Positions 49,760 through 59,491 of a stretch of 64,000 bases of DNA are shown here, in pieces. The position numbers and the translations under genes are program-made. Source of the stretch: an uncultured Rikenellaceae bacterium (lineage in GTDB: Bacteria; Bacteroidota; Bacteroidia; Bacteroidales; Rikenellaceae); NCBI GenBank assembly GCA_944321925.1, contig CALUND010000011.1, forward strand, positions 1 to 64,000. Reading direction: 5' to 3'. Below the pieces are notes generated by a model that saw only the letters and a program-made list of their open reading frames with translations, did no database searches and was not told where the DNA came from. The first letter of the stretch is position 1, and each line of letters begins with the position of its first letter.

Positions 49760-52700
49760 ATGAAAAAAGAAGCGACCTTTCCAATCAGAAGATGTTTTCT
49801 CTCTCTGATTCTCACGGTTCTGGCCATCACGGTCCAGGCACAAGACTTATCGACGGTTGCAGAGGCCCGTCCTCAAGAGGTGAAACTGGGTACACCGGAA
49901 GCGCTGACCATGGTCCGCGACATCCAGATACCGGCAACCTACAACACCGGAACGCTGAATGTTCAGGTTCCGCTCCATCAATTCATCTATGCAGGCGCAA
50001 CCGTATCCGTTGGCCTCTCCTACAACACCTCCGGCATCAAGGTAGACGACGATCCCACGATCGTGGGCCTTGGTTGGCGACTGAATGCCGGTGGCTCCAT
50101 CGTTCGGGCGGTACGAGGTAATTATCCGGACGGATACGGATGTACGAAATGCACCGGCATGGTCTCTCCGAACTCCTCCTGGACCTACAGCGAATTCGAT
50201 ACCCGCATGGAGGATTGGTACGACACCGAACCGGACCTCTACTACTTCACAACTCCCACATGCAGCGGCATGTTCCTGCTGGACGAAGATTCGAAAGTCG
50301 TTCAGGTTCCCTATCAGAACCTGAGCATTACGGTTAATGACGATGCTTCGGGAGGTTATTTCGTTATTCGGGACTACGAAGGAAATGAATATGTATTCGG
50401 CTTAAGCGACAACTCGAAAGATATTTCCACCCAAATGAAACTGAAATGGAATAAGTGGAATGCAGAGTACGAAACCGACAGCTACGAATACATATCGGCG
50501 TGGCACCTGTCCCACATCCGGCGAAAAGGAGTTGAAGTGGCGCAATTCTATTACGAACCGGCCGATACTCCGCTCACTGTCGAAAGCAAAAGCCAGACAA
50601 AAACATATTGGGTTCCAAATACAAGCAACAACTACTTTGAATATATTGCAACGAATCGTGAAGCCGGCAAGGTAGACCAAAACATCAGCAAAGTGGTGAC
50701 CGAGCCGAATTACCTGCAATCGATCGTATGGCCCGGCGGAGAAATGCTCTTCGAAGTAGAAGACCATGCCTTACAAAGAATAACTATCCAGGACAAACTG
50801 GGCGAAGAGTATGCTACGGACATCGAGTTCGGATACGGTACCTTTTTCAACGGACTGTTGAAACTGGAATCGGTCTATGAAATCGATCCCATAACGGGAA
50901 ATACGAATCATATTGCCGAGTTTCTCTACAACGAACGGAAAGTGCTTCTGAAAGACAGCCGTGCCCATTTCGACCATTTCGGTTACTACAACGGCTCGCG
51001 GGGTGCAGTAACTTACAACGTCCGCCACATCAACGGCATGTATGACGTATTGAGTTACGTCTTAACGGGTAAAGATCCGGATCTCTATTACACGCAAAAC
51101 AACTCCCTGCGCAAAATCATCTATCCGTTCGGCGGATACCGCGAATTCGAATACGAGCTCAACAAAGCATCCGATCCGGACTACGGGTTGTACGGAGCCA
51201 TGTTCACAGCATCGGGACTGCGCATACGTAAAATAACGGAGAAAGCGTACGCCAATGCAACTCCGGCCGTAACAGAATTCCAATACGGTACTGCTGTGGT
51301 CAGCGGATTCCTCAATGGGGTAGGTACGCGGTCGAAACACATGCCGAACTACGTGACCAGCCTATCGAGAGGAAGCGATGGGAATCTCTATTATAGCATA
51401 TCGAACAAATGCCCGGTCACGTTGACCGACATGGATGGGACGATCGTGCAGTATCCGATCGTATGGGAGATTCTTCCCGACGGCTCCAAAAACGAATACA
51501 AATACACCTCTCACGACGATTTCCCCGATGAACCGATCCAAAAACGATCGGCGCTCAGAAGTTCGGACGCCTGGGTCGATGTAGAGCAGGGGCCCATTGC
51601 CCCCACCACATTCCATTACGTGCGTGGACTTCTTGAAGAGAAATCGAGCTACGACAACACGGGAGCTCTGGTCTCAAGAGAAAAAAGCCTCCACTATCTT
51701 GGAGATATTAAGAACAGCGTCGACGTGATTCTTCCCACGCGCGGACTCGTGGCAGGGAACCGGGTCGATCCCAGCAATATTGAGTCGGATCAATATCTTT
51801 TCCTCAAATACAAATGGTATTCCCAACCCATTCTCGTGGAGATCAGCGAAACCGTAGGAACGAAATATTCGGCTACCTCTTACACCCGGTACGTCTACGA
51901 CAGTATCTATGGAGTCCCCACACTGACCACCCGTACGGATGCAGAAGGGAATGTTTATGAAACCTACATCCGCTATCCATTCGACTACTGGGCAACCGAC
52001 CAGGATGAATTCAGCCCTGTTATTCAAGGGATCAAGGCGTTGCAGGAAGCGGGCCGATGGGCCGAGCCGATCGAAACCGTCACATTCCGCAACGGCATCG
52101 CCATATCGGGAACGATCGCAATCTACACGACGGATCAAGCACTGCTCTCCGAAATCAAATACCTGCCGCAAATAGGTATCTCCAAAGAGGATTTTACCTT
52201 TTCCTACTCTTCCATCCTGGAAGATTTCGTCTGCGATCCGCATTACAAGACCGATATCATCTGCTACGATTTCGACGACCAGAAGAGACCTCTCTCTTTC
52301 CGCAAACGCAACGGAGAGATCAACTCCGTTGTTTACGACCACGCAGGCAACATCATCGCTTACGTGGAGAATGCGCGCCACAGTCTCGATCCCACGCTGA
52401 ATACGGTATTTTTCTCCAGTTTCGAATCGGTCGGCAATAGCAATCTCTATCTCGGCGATTATGTCGGGCAAACACTGGCCAAAAGCGGCGATTATGTCGG
52501 GAAATCGTCCATTACAATTCCGATATCCAACCAGAACGAACCCTATTCGGTTTGCTACTGGCGCAGTACGGATAACGGCGCGACCTGGACAAAAAACGAA
52601 TACACCGTTCCTGGCAACAGCGGCAACGTAACGATCTCGGCCTCCTCTTCGAGCTGGATCGACGAAGTAAGCGTATTGCCCCTCGACGCCCGAATCAACA

Positions 52701-52852
52701 CGGTTGCCTACGGCAGCAATTACAACAAGATACTCTCCTCGACCGATCCCAATGGGAAAACGGCCTATTACTTCTATGATGTTTTCGGACGCCCCCATTC
52801 CACAAGGGATCAGGATAAAAATTATGTGGAAATGTATGAATTGAATTTCTAA
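49760..52852 (+). CDS. secreted YD/Rhs-repeat protein (N-terminal partner)
   Basis: 1030 aa with a signal peptide ending AITVQAQ. The N-terminal part has the SpvB/TcB-like opening seen in Bacteroidota YD proteins (IPATYNTGTLNVQVPLHQF, GLSYNTSGIKV, VGLGWRLNAGGSI). YD-type repeats follow, most clearly near the end (YDHAGNIIAYV and YDVFGRPHSTRDQD). There is no Rhs core or toxin tail; the protein ends on a YD repeat 14 nt before the next Rhs gene. The two may build one shell together. Located on the cell surface or secreted. The ATG at 49760 gives the signal peptide. Confidence 0.85.
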   Translation: MKKEATFPIRRCFLSLILTVLAITVQAQDLSTVAEARPQEVKLGTPEALTMVRDIQIPATYNTGTLNVQVPLHQFIYAGATVSVGLSYNTSGIKVDDDPTIVGLGWRLNAGGSIVRAVRGNYPDGYGCTKCTGMVSPNSSWTYSEFDTRMEDWYDTEPDLYYFTTPTCSGMFLLDEDSKVVQVPYQNLSITVNDDASGGYFVIRDYEGNEYVFGLSDNSKDISTQMKLKWNKWNAEYETDSYEYISAWHLSHIRRKGVEVAQFYYEPADTPLTVESKSQTKTYWVPNTSNNYFEYIATNREAGKVDQNISKVVTEPNYLQSIVWPGGEMLFEVEDHALQRITIQDKLGEEYATDIEFGYGTFFNGLLKLESVYEIDPITGNTNHIAEFLYNERKVLLKDSRAHFDHFGYYNGSRGAVTYNVRHINGMYDVLSYVLTGKDPDLYYTQNNSLRKIIYPFGGYREFEYELNKASDPDYGLYGAMFTASGLRIRKITEKAYANATPAVTEFQYGTAVVSGFLNGVGTRSKHMPNYVTSLSRGSDGNLYYSISNKCPVTLTDMDGTIVQYPIVWEILPDGSKNEYKYTSHDDFPDEPIQKRSALRSSDAWVDVEQGPIAPTTFHYVRGLLEEKSSYDNTGALVSREKSLHYLGDIKNSVDVILPTRGLVAGNRVDPSNIESDQYLFLKYKWYSQPILVEISETVGTKYSATSYTRYVYDSIYGVPTLTTRTDAEGNVYETYIRYPFDYWATDQDEFSPVIQGIKALQEAGRWAEPIETVTFRNGIAISGTIAIYTTDQALLSEIKYLPQIGISKEDFTFSYSSILEDFVCDPHYKTDIICYDFDDQKRPLSFRKRNGEINSVVYDHAGNIIAYVENARHSLDPTLNTVFFSSFESVGNSNLYLGDYVGQTLAKSGDYVGKSSITIPISNQNEPYSVCYWRSTDNGATWTKNEYTVPGNSGNVTISASSSSWIDEVSVLPLDARINTVAYGSNYNKILSSTDPNGKTAYYFYDVFGRPHSTRDQDKNYVEMYELNF

Positions 52853-52866
52853 ATAAGACCCCAGCC

Positions 52867-55800
52867 ATGAAGACCTTGAAATATCATATACTAACTGCCT
52901 TGACACTCCTGTTCGCTTGTGCGACAGGTCGTGCACAAGCCCCGGTCGATTACGAAGATTTTCTGGATCTTTCCAAAATCTCCACCCATGTCTCACCGAC
53001 GATTGTTCCTGCGAGCGAAACATCCTGGCTCTATCCTACCACTTTAGGAAGCCTTACAGGATGCTATATCGACGATTGGATTGCCCTTTGCGGCGACGAT
53101 GAAGACACGCCCGAGGTCAGTGCCGGATCGTGTCCCATAGAAGATGTGGAGATCGAAGGCACCGGACTCCGTGTCTATTTCGGAGCGACGGGAGGCTCGG
53201 GCAAATTGATCGTATCGATAAAAATACCGGAGCGAAACGACTCCCTGAGAATTGCCGTAGTTTATTTTCAAAAGGCGTTCCCAACTGTTACAACCGAACC
53301 CGATCCGTCCTACAATCTCGGATCGAAAAATTTCTCCATCTATTCGTTCGTCGACAGTACGGGACAAACCTCCGTCCAGTCGAAGAGTTTCATCGACGGC
53401 TTCGGGCGCGTCCTGCAGACCAGTCTGGTCGACGGCTCTCCGACCGGCGGAGATATCATCAACATCGTGGAATACGACTCCCGGGGTAGGGAGTCGAAAA
53501 CCTACATGCCCTTCGTAGCCGACACCTCCGGATCCTTGCTCTACTCTCCGGTCTTTCAACAGAGCTATTACGCGGCCAAATACAACGATCAGACCAACTC
53601 CCCCTACGCCTATACCAAAACCGAATACGACGGCTCTCCGCTTAGCGCCGTTACACGAACCAGCGAGGCCGGAGCCGACATCAGTTCGGACGGACCGAAT
53701 GGCGGCAGCCCGATCTTGACGGAATATCGCCAAAACGGAAGTGCAGACAGCGTCTGGCGATTCGAACTCGACTCGCTCGATCCGGGAAAAGTCTACAAGC
53801 GGGGTTACTACGCCAACGGGCAACTGCAGGTCACTACAAGTTACATGCTCTATCAGGACGAAGTATTCGACCATGCGGAAAAATACACGGATGCGGCCGG
53901 GCAAGACATTCTGGTAGAGAAAGCCAATTCGGACGGACGCGTCTATTACGTATACGACAACTTCGGACAGCTCTGCTTCACCATTCCGCAGGTTTGTGCC
54001 GACTCCATGTCTTACGATGTGGCCTACAATGTCGACAACCCGCTCATTGCCCGCTACTGCTACCACAACGTCTATGACTCCGAAGGGAACCTCATTCGGG
54101 AATACAATCCGGGAGCGGAACCCAAAATTTACATCTACGACAAACTGAACCGACTGATCCTGGTCCAGGACGGAAACAGACGTCAAAACGACGAATGGGT
54201 CTTCTCGAAATACGACGTATACAATCGGCCTGTTCTGGTCGGGATTCTTTTCGGCGGCTCCGAAGAGGAGCATCGCACGCAACTCGCTCAAAGCACGCTC
54301 CTGCATGAGAGCCGATCGAACAGCTCCGCTGCCCTCCACCTCTACACCAACCAGTGTTATCCCGTACTCACCGACTCGAACTCGGAGATCTACGGCATCA
54401 ATTACTACGACGATTACGACTGGTCGGATATCTCCTGGACAGACAATGTCACGTCGGCCAACTACGATGTCAAAGGAATGGCGACCCGAACGAAAACCCG
54501 GGTTCTCGGCGAAGACAAGTGGCTCAATAAAGTGATCTATTACGATGCCAAATACCAGGTGGTCAAAACCTATGCAGACCTCTATCCCGACGGCACGGAG
54601 ACCTATTCTGCCCGTTACGACTTCCGAGGCAATACCCTTTACGAAAAAGTCGAGCAGCAGATCGGGCAGAATACCGAGGGTTACGAACGCTTCTTCTCCT
54701 ATGACCTGCAGGGGCGGTTGCTCAAAGTTCAGCAACAGGTTATGGGCGATACAGTGAACAACCTGGTGGACATCGTCACCAACACCTACGACGACCTGGG
54801 CGAACGAAGCTCGTGGCGTCTGCATGACTCACTCCAAGGGCCCCAGACGATCTATCGCAGGAACCTCACAGGGACACGCCATGACTATAACGGAGCGTTC
54901 ACTTCCCGACTTCGATACGGATCCGAGGGGAATCAGTTCGACGATCCGCAACCCTATACGCGTCTGACCCGACACTCCTGGATATCGGAGCTCGGCAACA
55001 ACGGTTACGCCTACCGCTACGACGAGAACGGGCAACTTGTCGAAGGAGCCTATCTCAATGTAATCGGGTCGTCCGACACACAGGACGAATACTATACGCT
55101 GACCCAGAACAGTGTCCAGATGGAGTACGACGACAGGACGGGCAACATCCTGAGCATTACACGGTCGGGCAAAAAGATGCCCATGACCTACGAAGGTTAC
55201 CGCATGCTCACGGCCCAACCGTACGGCGAGGAGGAGTCGGAAGAGTTCCTCTACGACGACAACGGCAACCTGATTTACGACGGTCTGGCTCGTCAGCACT
55301 ATGTTTTCAATACCGTAGACAGACTCCAGGAGGTGTGGGACACGGGTACGCCGGACCCCGTTGCGGTCGACACCACCGTTTGGCTCACCTACAACCGCAC
55401 CGAGAATCCGACTCTTTGGGCTTCGCTCCACAGCCAGTTCCCCGACTACTTCACCGAAGAGGGATACATTCGGGAGGAATACCGGGTTCAGAAGCCGGAC
55501 GGCACCTTCTACCTGATACCGACGCAATATCCGTCGCTTGCAGATTCGGCAGCCGTTGCAGCACTCAATGCGGGACTCGGACACACTTCGACTTTCCTCG
55601 GAGGGTCACCTCAAACTCTTCTTACGGTCAACTGTCCGATAACGGAGGAAATAGATACTAATTATTGGATACTTTTCTACCAAGCCTCATATGATGATCC
55701 TGATGTCTTACATAATACTTTCCCTGATTATTTCGATGAAATCGGTCATATATATGAGCGTTATAGGATCATTGGTCGTTGTTATATGATCCCCCAAAAA

Positions 55801-57453
55801 TATGCTATTTTAACCTCAGAAGGTTATATAGAAAGTATATCGAATAGAGGTTATAGACTATTCTCATATGATAATACACCACCTACCCCCGGTTACGTAC
55901 CGAAACAATGGGAAACATTTGACAACGAAGTCGAGATCGAGGTTCTTACCGACAAATTTGTCCGATTCGAGATTGACGAGGACATTGCTTCAGATCCGGC
56001 CTACTTTGAAGAAACTTATGGCCTTTTCCCAAAATATTTCGAGACATACACCAATATAATACGCGAAGAATACCGCATACGGGATAACTACTATTACCTT
56101 CCGGTCGAATATCCGGAGCTTTTAAATCCGTCCAATTTGGCATTTTTTTACACTGTCGAATGGGAGATTGTGGATGAGTTCCCGGGAGTAGCCACGACGC
56201 CTCCTGACACGATTTTCATCGCCACGGGCGAGAGCAAACGGATGGAGGCCGTCTACGATGGTCAGGGCAACAAGCTTGCTGTGCGGTTCTTCGAGGATGG
56301 CAGCGCCACTTCGGGCATCTACTATAGCGGCAACATGGTCTACGCCTCCAACGGGAACGACAGCATCCGGAGTTTGCGCGACATGTCCATGCCGGAGGGG
56401 GTTGTCAAAAAGAGTTCTCAGGGCTATTCCTACTACTATTTCTATTGCGACTACTTGGGCAACGTCCGTACGGTGACCCGCATGTTCAAAGCCAGAGGCA
56501 GCCGCTATGTTTCGACCTCCACCGAACAGATGACGAACTTCGATCCGCTTGGACTTGCATTGAATTTGCAGAATTTGGATAAAAATCCATATCTTTATAA
56601 CGGCAAGGAGTTTTACGATGGATTTTCGGACGCATATGCGGGAGTTTACGATTTCGGGGCACGTTATTACAATCCGCTTTTCGGTCGATGGTTCGCCCAC
56701 GACCCGGAGAAGGAGTGCATCAACCCCTATCTCTACTGCGGGAATAACCCCATTATGCTAATCGATCCTAATGGCCTGGCAGCAATACTCAGGGGTGATC
56801 CCTCTGCTATGGCCATGTATGTTAAACAGTTATCAATTGGCACAGAAGGCATTAACCTTTATATAAAGGAGGACGGCATACTGTCATATGCTATACAAGA
56901 GGGGGTGCAATTAAATGAACAAGCAGCCATGATTCAACAAATAATAGATAATCCAAAAGTTACTGTTGACATAACACTGAGACGAATTTACCATGATGAA
57001 GGAACAGGCGGTATATTTGGCGGCAGTACATATGATGCGCTGAGTGGAAAAGCGACAGCCTATCAAATTGTTGACCCCTATTTTTTACAAGATTTTGATG
57101 CAGCCCTAAATGAACGGGGAAAAGAAGGGGGAATTGGGGCTTTCCATGAACTTACAGAAGCTTATGAAGGAGCAAAAATGGCTATTGATCAAGGACGTAA
57201 TGTCGGAAATTCGCAAACAGATAACGCAAGCTTTTTGGAAGCTCATTCCCGCGCATCTGAAGTACCTGAGGTTTCTTGGAGCTTTTTAGATAAAAAGGGA
57301 AGGTATATTAGCGAGACTGCTAGTCCCGAGAAATTACAAACAATCAAATACGTCCAATATTGGTATAAAGACAGCAATAGTAACGAAGAGTATGAGATTA
57401 CAACTTATGGTATAAAAGATATTTGGCCTACTTTTCCATGGGAACCTAAATAA
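52867..57453 (+). CDS. Rhs repeat protein with core domain and variable C-terminal tail
   Basis: 1528 aa with its own signal peptide (ends ATGRAQ). DUF6443-like N-terminus (SKSFIDGFGRVLQTSLVDG), many YD repeats (YDKLNRLILVQDGNRRQ, YDLQGRLLKVQQQ, YDENGQLVEGAYL), and an Rhs core ending YDFGARYYNPLFGRWFAHD and DPNGL at 1300-1304. Within the shell, residues ~838-1085 carry three copies of an FPDYF-type unit that is not a YD repeat. The tail (1305-1528) is AT-rich and unlike the rest; it contains AFHELTEAYEG (His1427, Glu1428, Glu1431) and EAHSRASE (His1460), a possible metal-binding set. This arrangement is that of a polymorphic toxin. No small immunity gene directly follows. Confidence 0.88.
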   Translation: MKTLKYHILTALTLLFACATGRAQAPVDYEDFLDLSKISTHVSPTIVPASETSWLYPTTLGSLTGCYIDDWIALCGDDEDTPEVSAGSCPIEDVEIEGTGLRVYFGATGGSGKLIVSIKIPERNDSLRIAVVYFQKAFPTVTTEPDPSYNLGSKNFSIYSFVDSTGQTSVQSKSFIDGFGRVLQTSLVDGSPTGGDIINIVEYDSRGRESKTYMPFVADTSGSLLYSPVFQQSYYAAKYNDQTNSPYAYTKTEYDGSPLSAVTRTSEAGADISSDGPNGGSPILTEYRQNGSADSVWRFELDSLDPGKVYKRGYYANGQLQVTTSYMLYQDEVFDHAEKYTDAAGQDILVEKANSDGRVYYVYDNFGQLCFTIPQVCADSMSYDVAYNVDNPLIARYCYHNVYDSEGNLIREYNPGAEPKIYIYDKLNRLILVQDGNRRQNDEWVFSKYDVYNRPVLVGILFGGSEEEHRTQLAQSTLLHESRSNSSAALHLYTNQCYPVLTDSNSEIYGINYYDDYDWSDISWTDNVTSANYDVKGMATRTKTRVLGEDKWLNKVIYYDAKYQVVKTYADLYPDGTETYSARYDFRGNTLYEKVEQQIGQNTEGYERFFSYDLQGRLLKVQQQVMGDTVNNLVDIVTNTYDDLGERSSWRLHDSLQGPQTIYRRNLTGTRHDYNGAFTSRLRYGSEGNQFDDPQPYTRLTRHSWISELGNNGYAYRYDENGQLVEGAYLNVIGSSDTQDEYYTLTQNSVQMEYDDRTGNILSITRSGKKMPMTYEGYRMLTAQPYGEEESEEFLYDDNGNLIYDGLARQHYVFNTVDRLQEVWDTGTPDPVAVDTTVWLTYNRTENPTLWASLHSQFPDYFTEEGYIREEYRVQKPDGTFYLIPTQYPSLADSAAVAALNAGLGHTSTFLGGSPQTLLTVNCPITEEIDTNYWILFYQASYDDPDVLHNTFPDYFDEIGHIYERYRIIGRCYMIPQKYAILTSEGYIESISNRGYRLFSYDNTPPTPGYVPKQWETFDNEVEIEVLTDKFVRFEIDEDIASDPAYFEETYGLFPKYFETYTNIIREEYRIRDNYYYLPVEYPELLNPSNLAFFYTVEWEIVDEFPGVATTPPDTIFIATGESKRMEAVYDGQGNKLAVRFFEDGSATSGIYYSGNMVYASNGNDSIRSLRDMSMPEGVVKKSSQGYSYYYFYCDYLGNVRTVTRMFKARGSRYVSTSTEQMTNFDPLGLALNLQNLDKNPYLYNGKEFYDGFSDAYAGVYDFGARYYNPLFGRWFAHDPEKECINPYLYCGNNPIMLIDPNGLAAILRGDPSAMAMYVKQLSIGTEGINLYIKEDGILSYAIQEGVQLNEQAAMIQQIIDNPKVTVDITLRRIYHDEGTGGIFGGSTYDALSGKATAYQIVDPYFLQDFDAALNERGKEGGIGAFHELTEAYEGAKMAIDQGRNVGNSQTDNASFLEAHSRASEVPEVSWSFLDKKGRYISETASPEKLQTIKYVQYWYKDSNSNEEYEITTYGIKDIWPTFPWEPK

Positions 57454-57645
57454 AATTTTCATTTCCCCCATTTATTTACATCTGAATGCCATGCCGTTAT
57501 GCTATTATGTGCTAACGTATCAAAAGAAAAATTCCGATTTTGATTATTTAAAAAATAGAGAAGCATAAGCCTCCAGGATAGCATATATATTTCTATGGGC
57601 GTAAAGGATGATGGGGCTAAAAACTACTCATCCAAACTTTTTTCA

Positions 57646-57677
57646 GCCCCAAAGTTCCCGAAAACTTTGGGGCTTTC
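57646..57677 (+). terminator. terminator after the Rhs gene
   Basis: Perfect 11-bp stem GCCCCAAAGTT/AACTTTGGGGC with a 6-nt loop and TTTC after it. Confidence 0.7.
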
Positions 57678-57697
57678 ATTGAAATGTTTTATCTTTA
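57666..57697 (+). promoter_or_regulatory. promoter of the tandem paralogue genes
   Basis: TTTG at 57666-57669 (inside the terminator stem), a 20-nt spacer and TATCTTTA at 57690-57697, one mismatch to consensus. Confidence 0.5.
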
Positions 57698-57764
57698 TAT
57701 CCACACAAAGTTTCATCCCTCGAACTCCCCGATTCCCCAGGAATCGCAAAAAGACGATCACGCC

Positions 57765-59423
57765 ATGAAAACAAAACTATCTCTCTTCCTGGCCACACTT
57801 GTTTGTGGGACAGGCTTGGCTCAAACCCATCTCTATGGGTCTTATGATAACATTGCGTTTACCACTTATCTCTCTCTGAAAATCTACGACAATCACTTTA
57901 TCGTCACCAGAATACCAATCCCCTACTACAACAATCCCTCCGTCCACTACAGAGGAGAACCCCCAAAATTTTTCATCTATGCCCAAGGGACCTTTACTTG
58001 GGTCAACGATCGATTCATCGAGATACACGCAGAATCGCCCAAATCCATTGTGGACCGATCGATTAAAATGACCCAGACAAAATACAAAAAAGCCGAGCAG
58101 CTTACTGTGGTTTTAAAAACACCTATCCCAAATGATCTTAACGCACAAATCTTCTATTCGACTGACGATACGATCAACTGCAACATGTCGGTGGCCATGA
58201 CTCCTGTCTGCGACCTGGAGAATTTGGCCAAGCACCATGTTGTTTCGCTGCCCGCAAATACAAAAAAATTCTATATTAAGGTAATTCCTAAAGACACCTA
58301 TTTTATTTTCGGAAGAAGACCTTCCAATTATCGTTATTACAACACGCCGCTCGTCGAGGTGGGGAAAGACATCGGTCGGATCTCCATCAAAATCCCTGAA
58401 CTGAAGCGCTCTTTTTTCACCTGTTTCCTCGTCGACGGGGACTATGCCTTGGTAGAACATGATACTGTCTGCTGGAGAGGGGCAAAGTATCCCAAATGCC
58501 ATAACCTCAAAGCCATAAAAATAAAAAATGGAGAGATGACAAAAGAAATTTGGTCCCGAGCGCGAAAGAAACATGCGACTACGGTGTTTCATGTCGATAA
58601 GCCGGACAGCCTGCCCACCGACCTCAGCGGTGTCTATTATGATAACACCGGGCGACGACTGGAGCTTTTCAACGACAAATTTCTGTTCGTTGCCCATCCG
58701 GACAGCTCCTGGCAGTGGTACGACACAATCTATGCCGAGGCTACGTATTCCCGCGAAGATGAACAGTTCATCCAACTCCACGCAGAGTCCCCGTATGCCA
58801 AAATAAAAAGGACCATCGAATACTCCTCAATGATCGACGAATCGAAATCCGACAGCATCGACTTTTACCTGAAACTGCCGAATATCGGAGACATCAAACT
58901 TGATGGATGGTTATCCTCAGAAATCGATATCGAAGGTCCCGCATGGAAATCTCACTATGAAGATGTCGATTTTGAATACGTCCAAGGCGACACAGCCCCG
59001 ATTAAACTGCCTCCGGGCAAACAGATATTAGACATCTACATGAGTTTAAAAGAACCGATTGCCCCTATTCCTCCCGACAGCATAGAGAACACTAATTTCG
59101 GTCCATCCGACGTCTCCTTTGAATCAATTGAAATTACAGATGATAATACCAGTCAATACACCGTCACCATACCCGGCCTCGATCCATCCTATTTCGGTGA
59201 ATACCGTGTGGACGGCGATTTTGTCCGCATCAAGCAGGACACGTTGATCTGGCAGGGACGCACATTCGTGAAGAGCAAGCTGCAGCGAGACATCGAATAC
59301 ATCGCGGGCAAGGAGGCGGCTCGGTCGAAAGACAAGGCTCCATCGTCCGACCGAACGACGGAAGGGCAGGGTAGTCCTCAGGCAACACCGCCAACCCGCC
59401 CCAAGAGCCCCGCAACCAAGTGA
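57765..59423 (+). CDS. unrecognised secreted protein with two repeat units, paralogue 1
   Basis: 552 aa, signal peptide ending GTGLAQ. Two units of about 240 residues. Each opens with a beta segment (LYGSYDNIAFTTYLSLKIYD; DLSGVYYDNTGRRLELFND), has an IxxHAESP motif in the middle (IEIHAESPKS; IQLHAESPYA) and closes with SFFTCFLVDGDYALVEHDTV or SYFGEYRVDGDFVRIKQDTL followed by W-x-G. The C-terminal ~45 residues are Pro/Ser/Lys-rich and disordered. No known family recognised and no catalytic motif. Tandem with a paralogue 68 nt downstream; follows the Rhs genes on the same strand. Possibly a surface structural or binding protein. Confidence 0.75.
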   Translation: MKTKLSLFLATLVCGTGLAQTHLYGSYDNIAFTTYLSLKIYDNHFIVTRIPIPYYNNPSVHYRGEPPKFFIYAQGTFTWVNDRFIEIHAESPKSIVDRSIKMTQTKYKKAEQLTVVLKTPIPNDLNAQIFYSTDDTINCNMSVAMTPVCDLENLAKHHVVSLPANTKKFYIKVIPKDTYFIFGRRPSNYRYYNTPLVEVGKDIGRISIKIPELKRSFFTCFLVDGDYALVEHDTVCWRGAKYPKCHNLKAIKIKNGEMTKEIWSRARKKHATTVFHVDKPDSLPTDLSGVYYDNTGRRLELFNDKFLFVAHPDSSWQWYDTIYAEATYSREDEQFIQLHAESPYAKIKRTIEYSSMIDESKSDSIDFYLKLPNIGDIKLDGWLSSEIDIEGPAWKSHYEDVDFEYVQGDTAPIKLPPGKQILDIYMSLKEPIAPIPPDSIENTNFGPSDVSFESIEITDDNTSQYTVTIPGLDPSYFGEYRVDGDFVRIKQDTLIWQGRTFVKSKLQRDIEYIAGKEAARSKDKAPSSDRTTEGQGSPQATPPTRPKSPATK

Positions 59424-59491
59424 CATCTTCACCAATTGCCGCGACAACACAAACACCCTGAACTACTAAAGCCAACAATAAAAACAGAACA

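Larger units (their letters stand above)
57454..57764. other. AT-rich intergenic region after the Rhs gene
   Basis: No complete gene is seen where an immunity gene would be expected. Contains the terminator at 57646-57677 and the overlapping promoter of the next gene. GGGGCT at 57613-57618 can also pair with AGCCCC at 57645-57650, a possible alternative to the terminator stem. Confidence 0.5.

Noticed and set aside
53044..54825. 593-codon minus-strand frame
   Set aside because: Antisense shadow of the second Rhs gene; Val/Arg-rich composition typical of reverse-strand translation.
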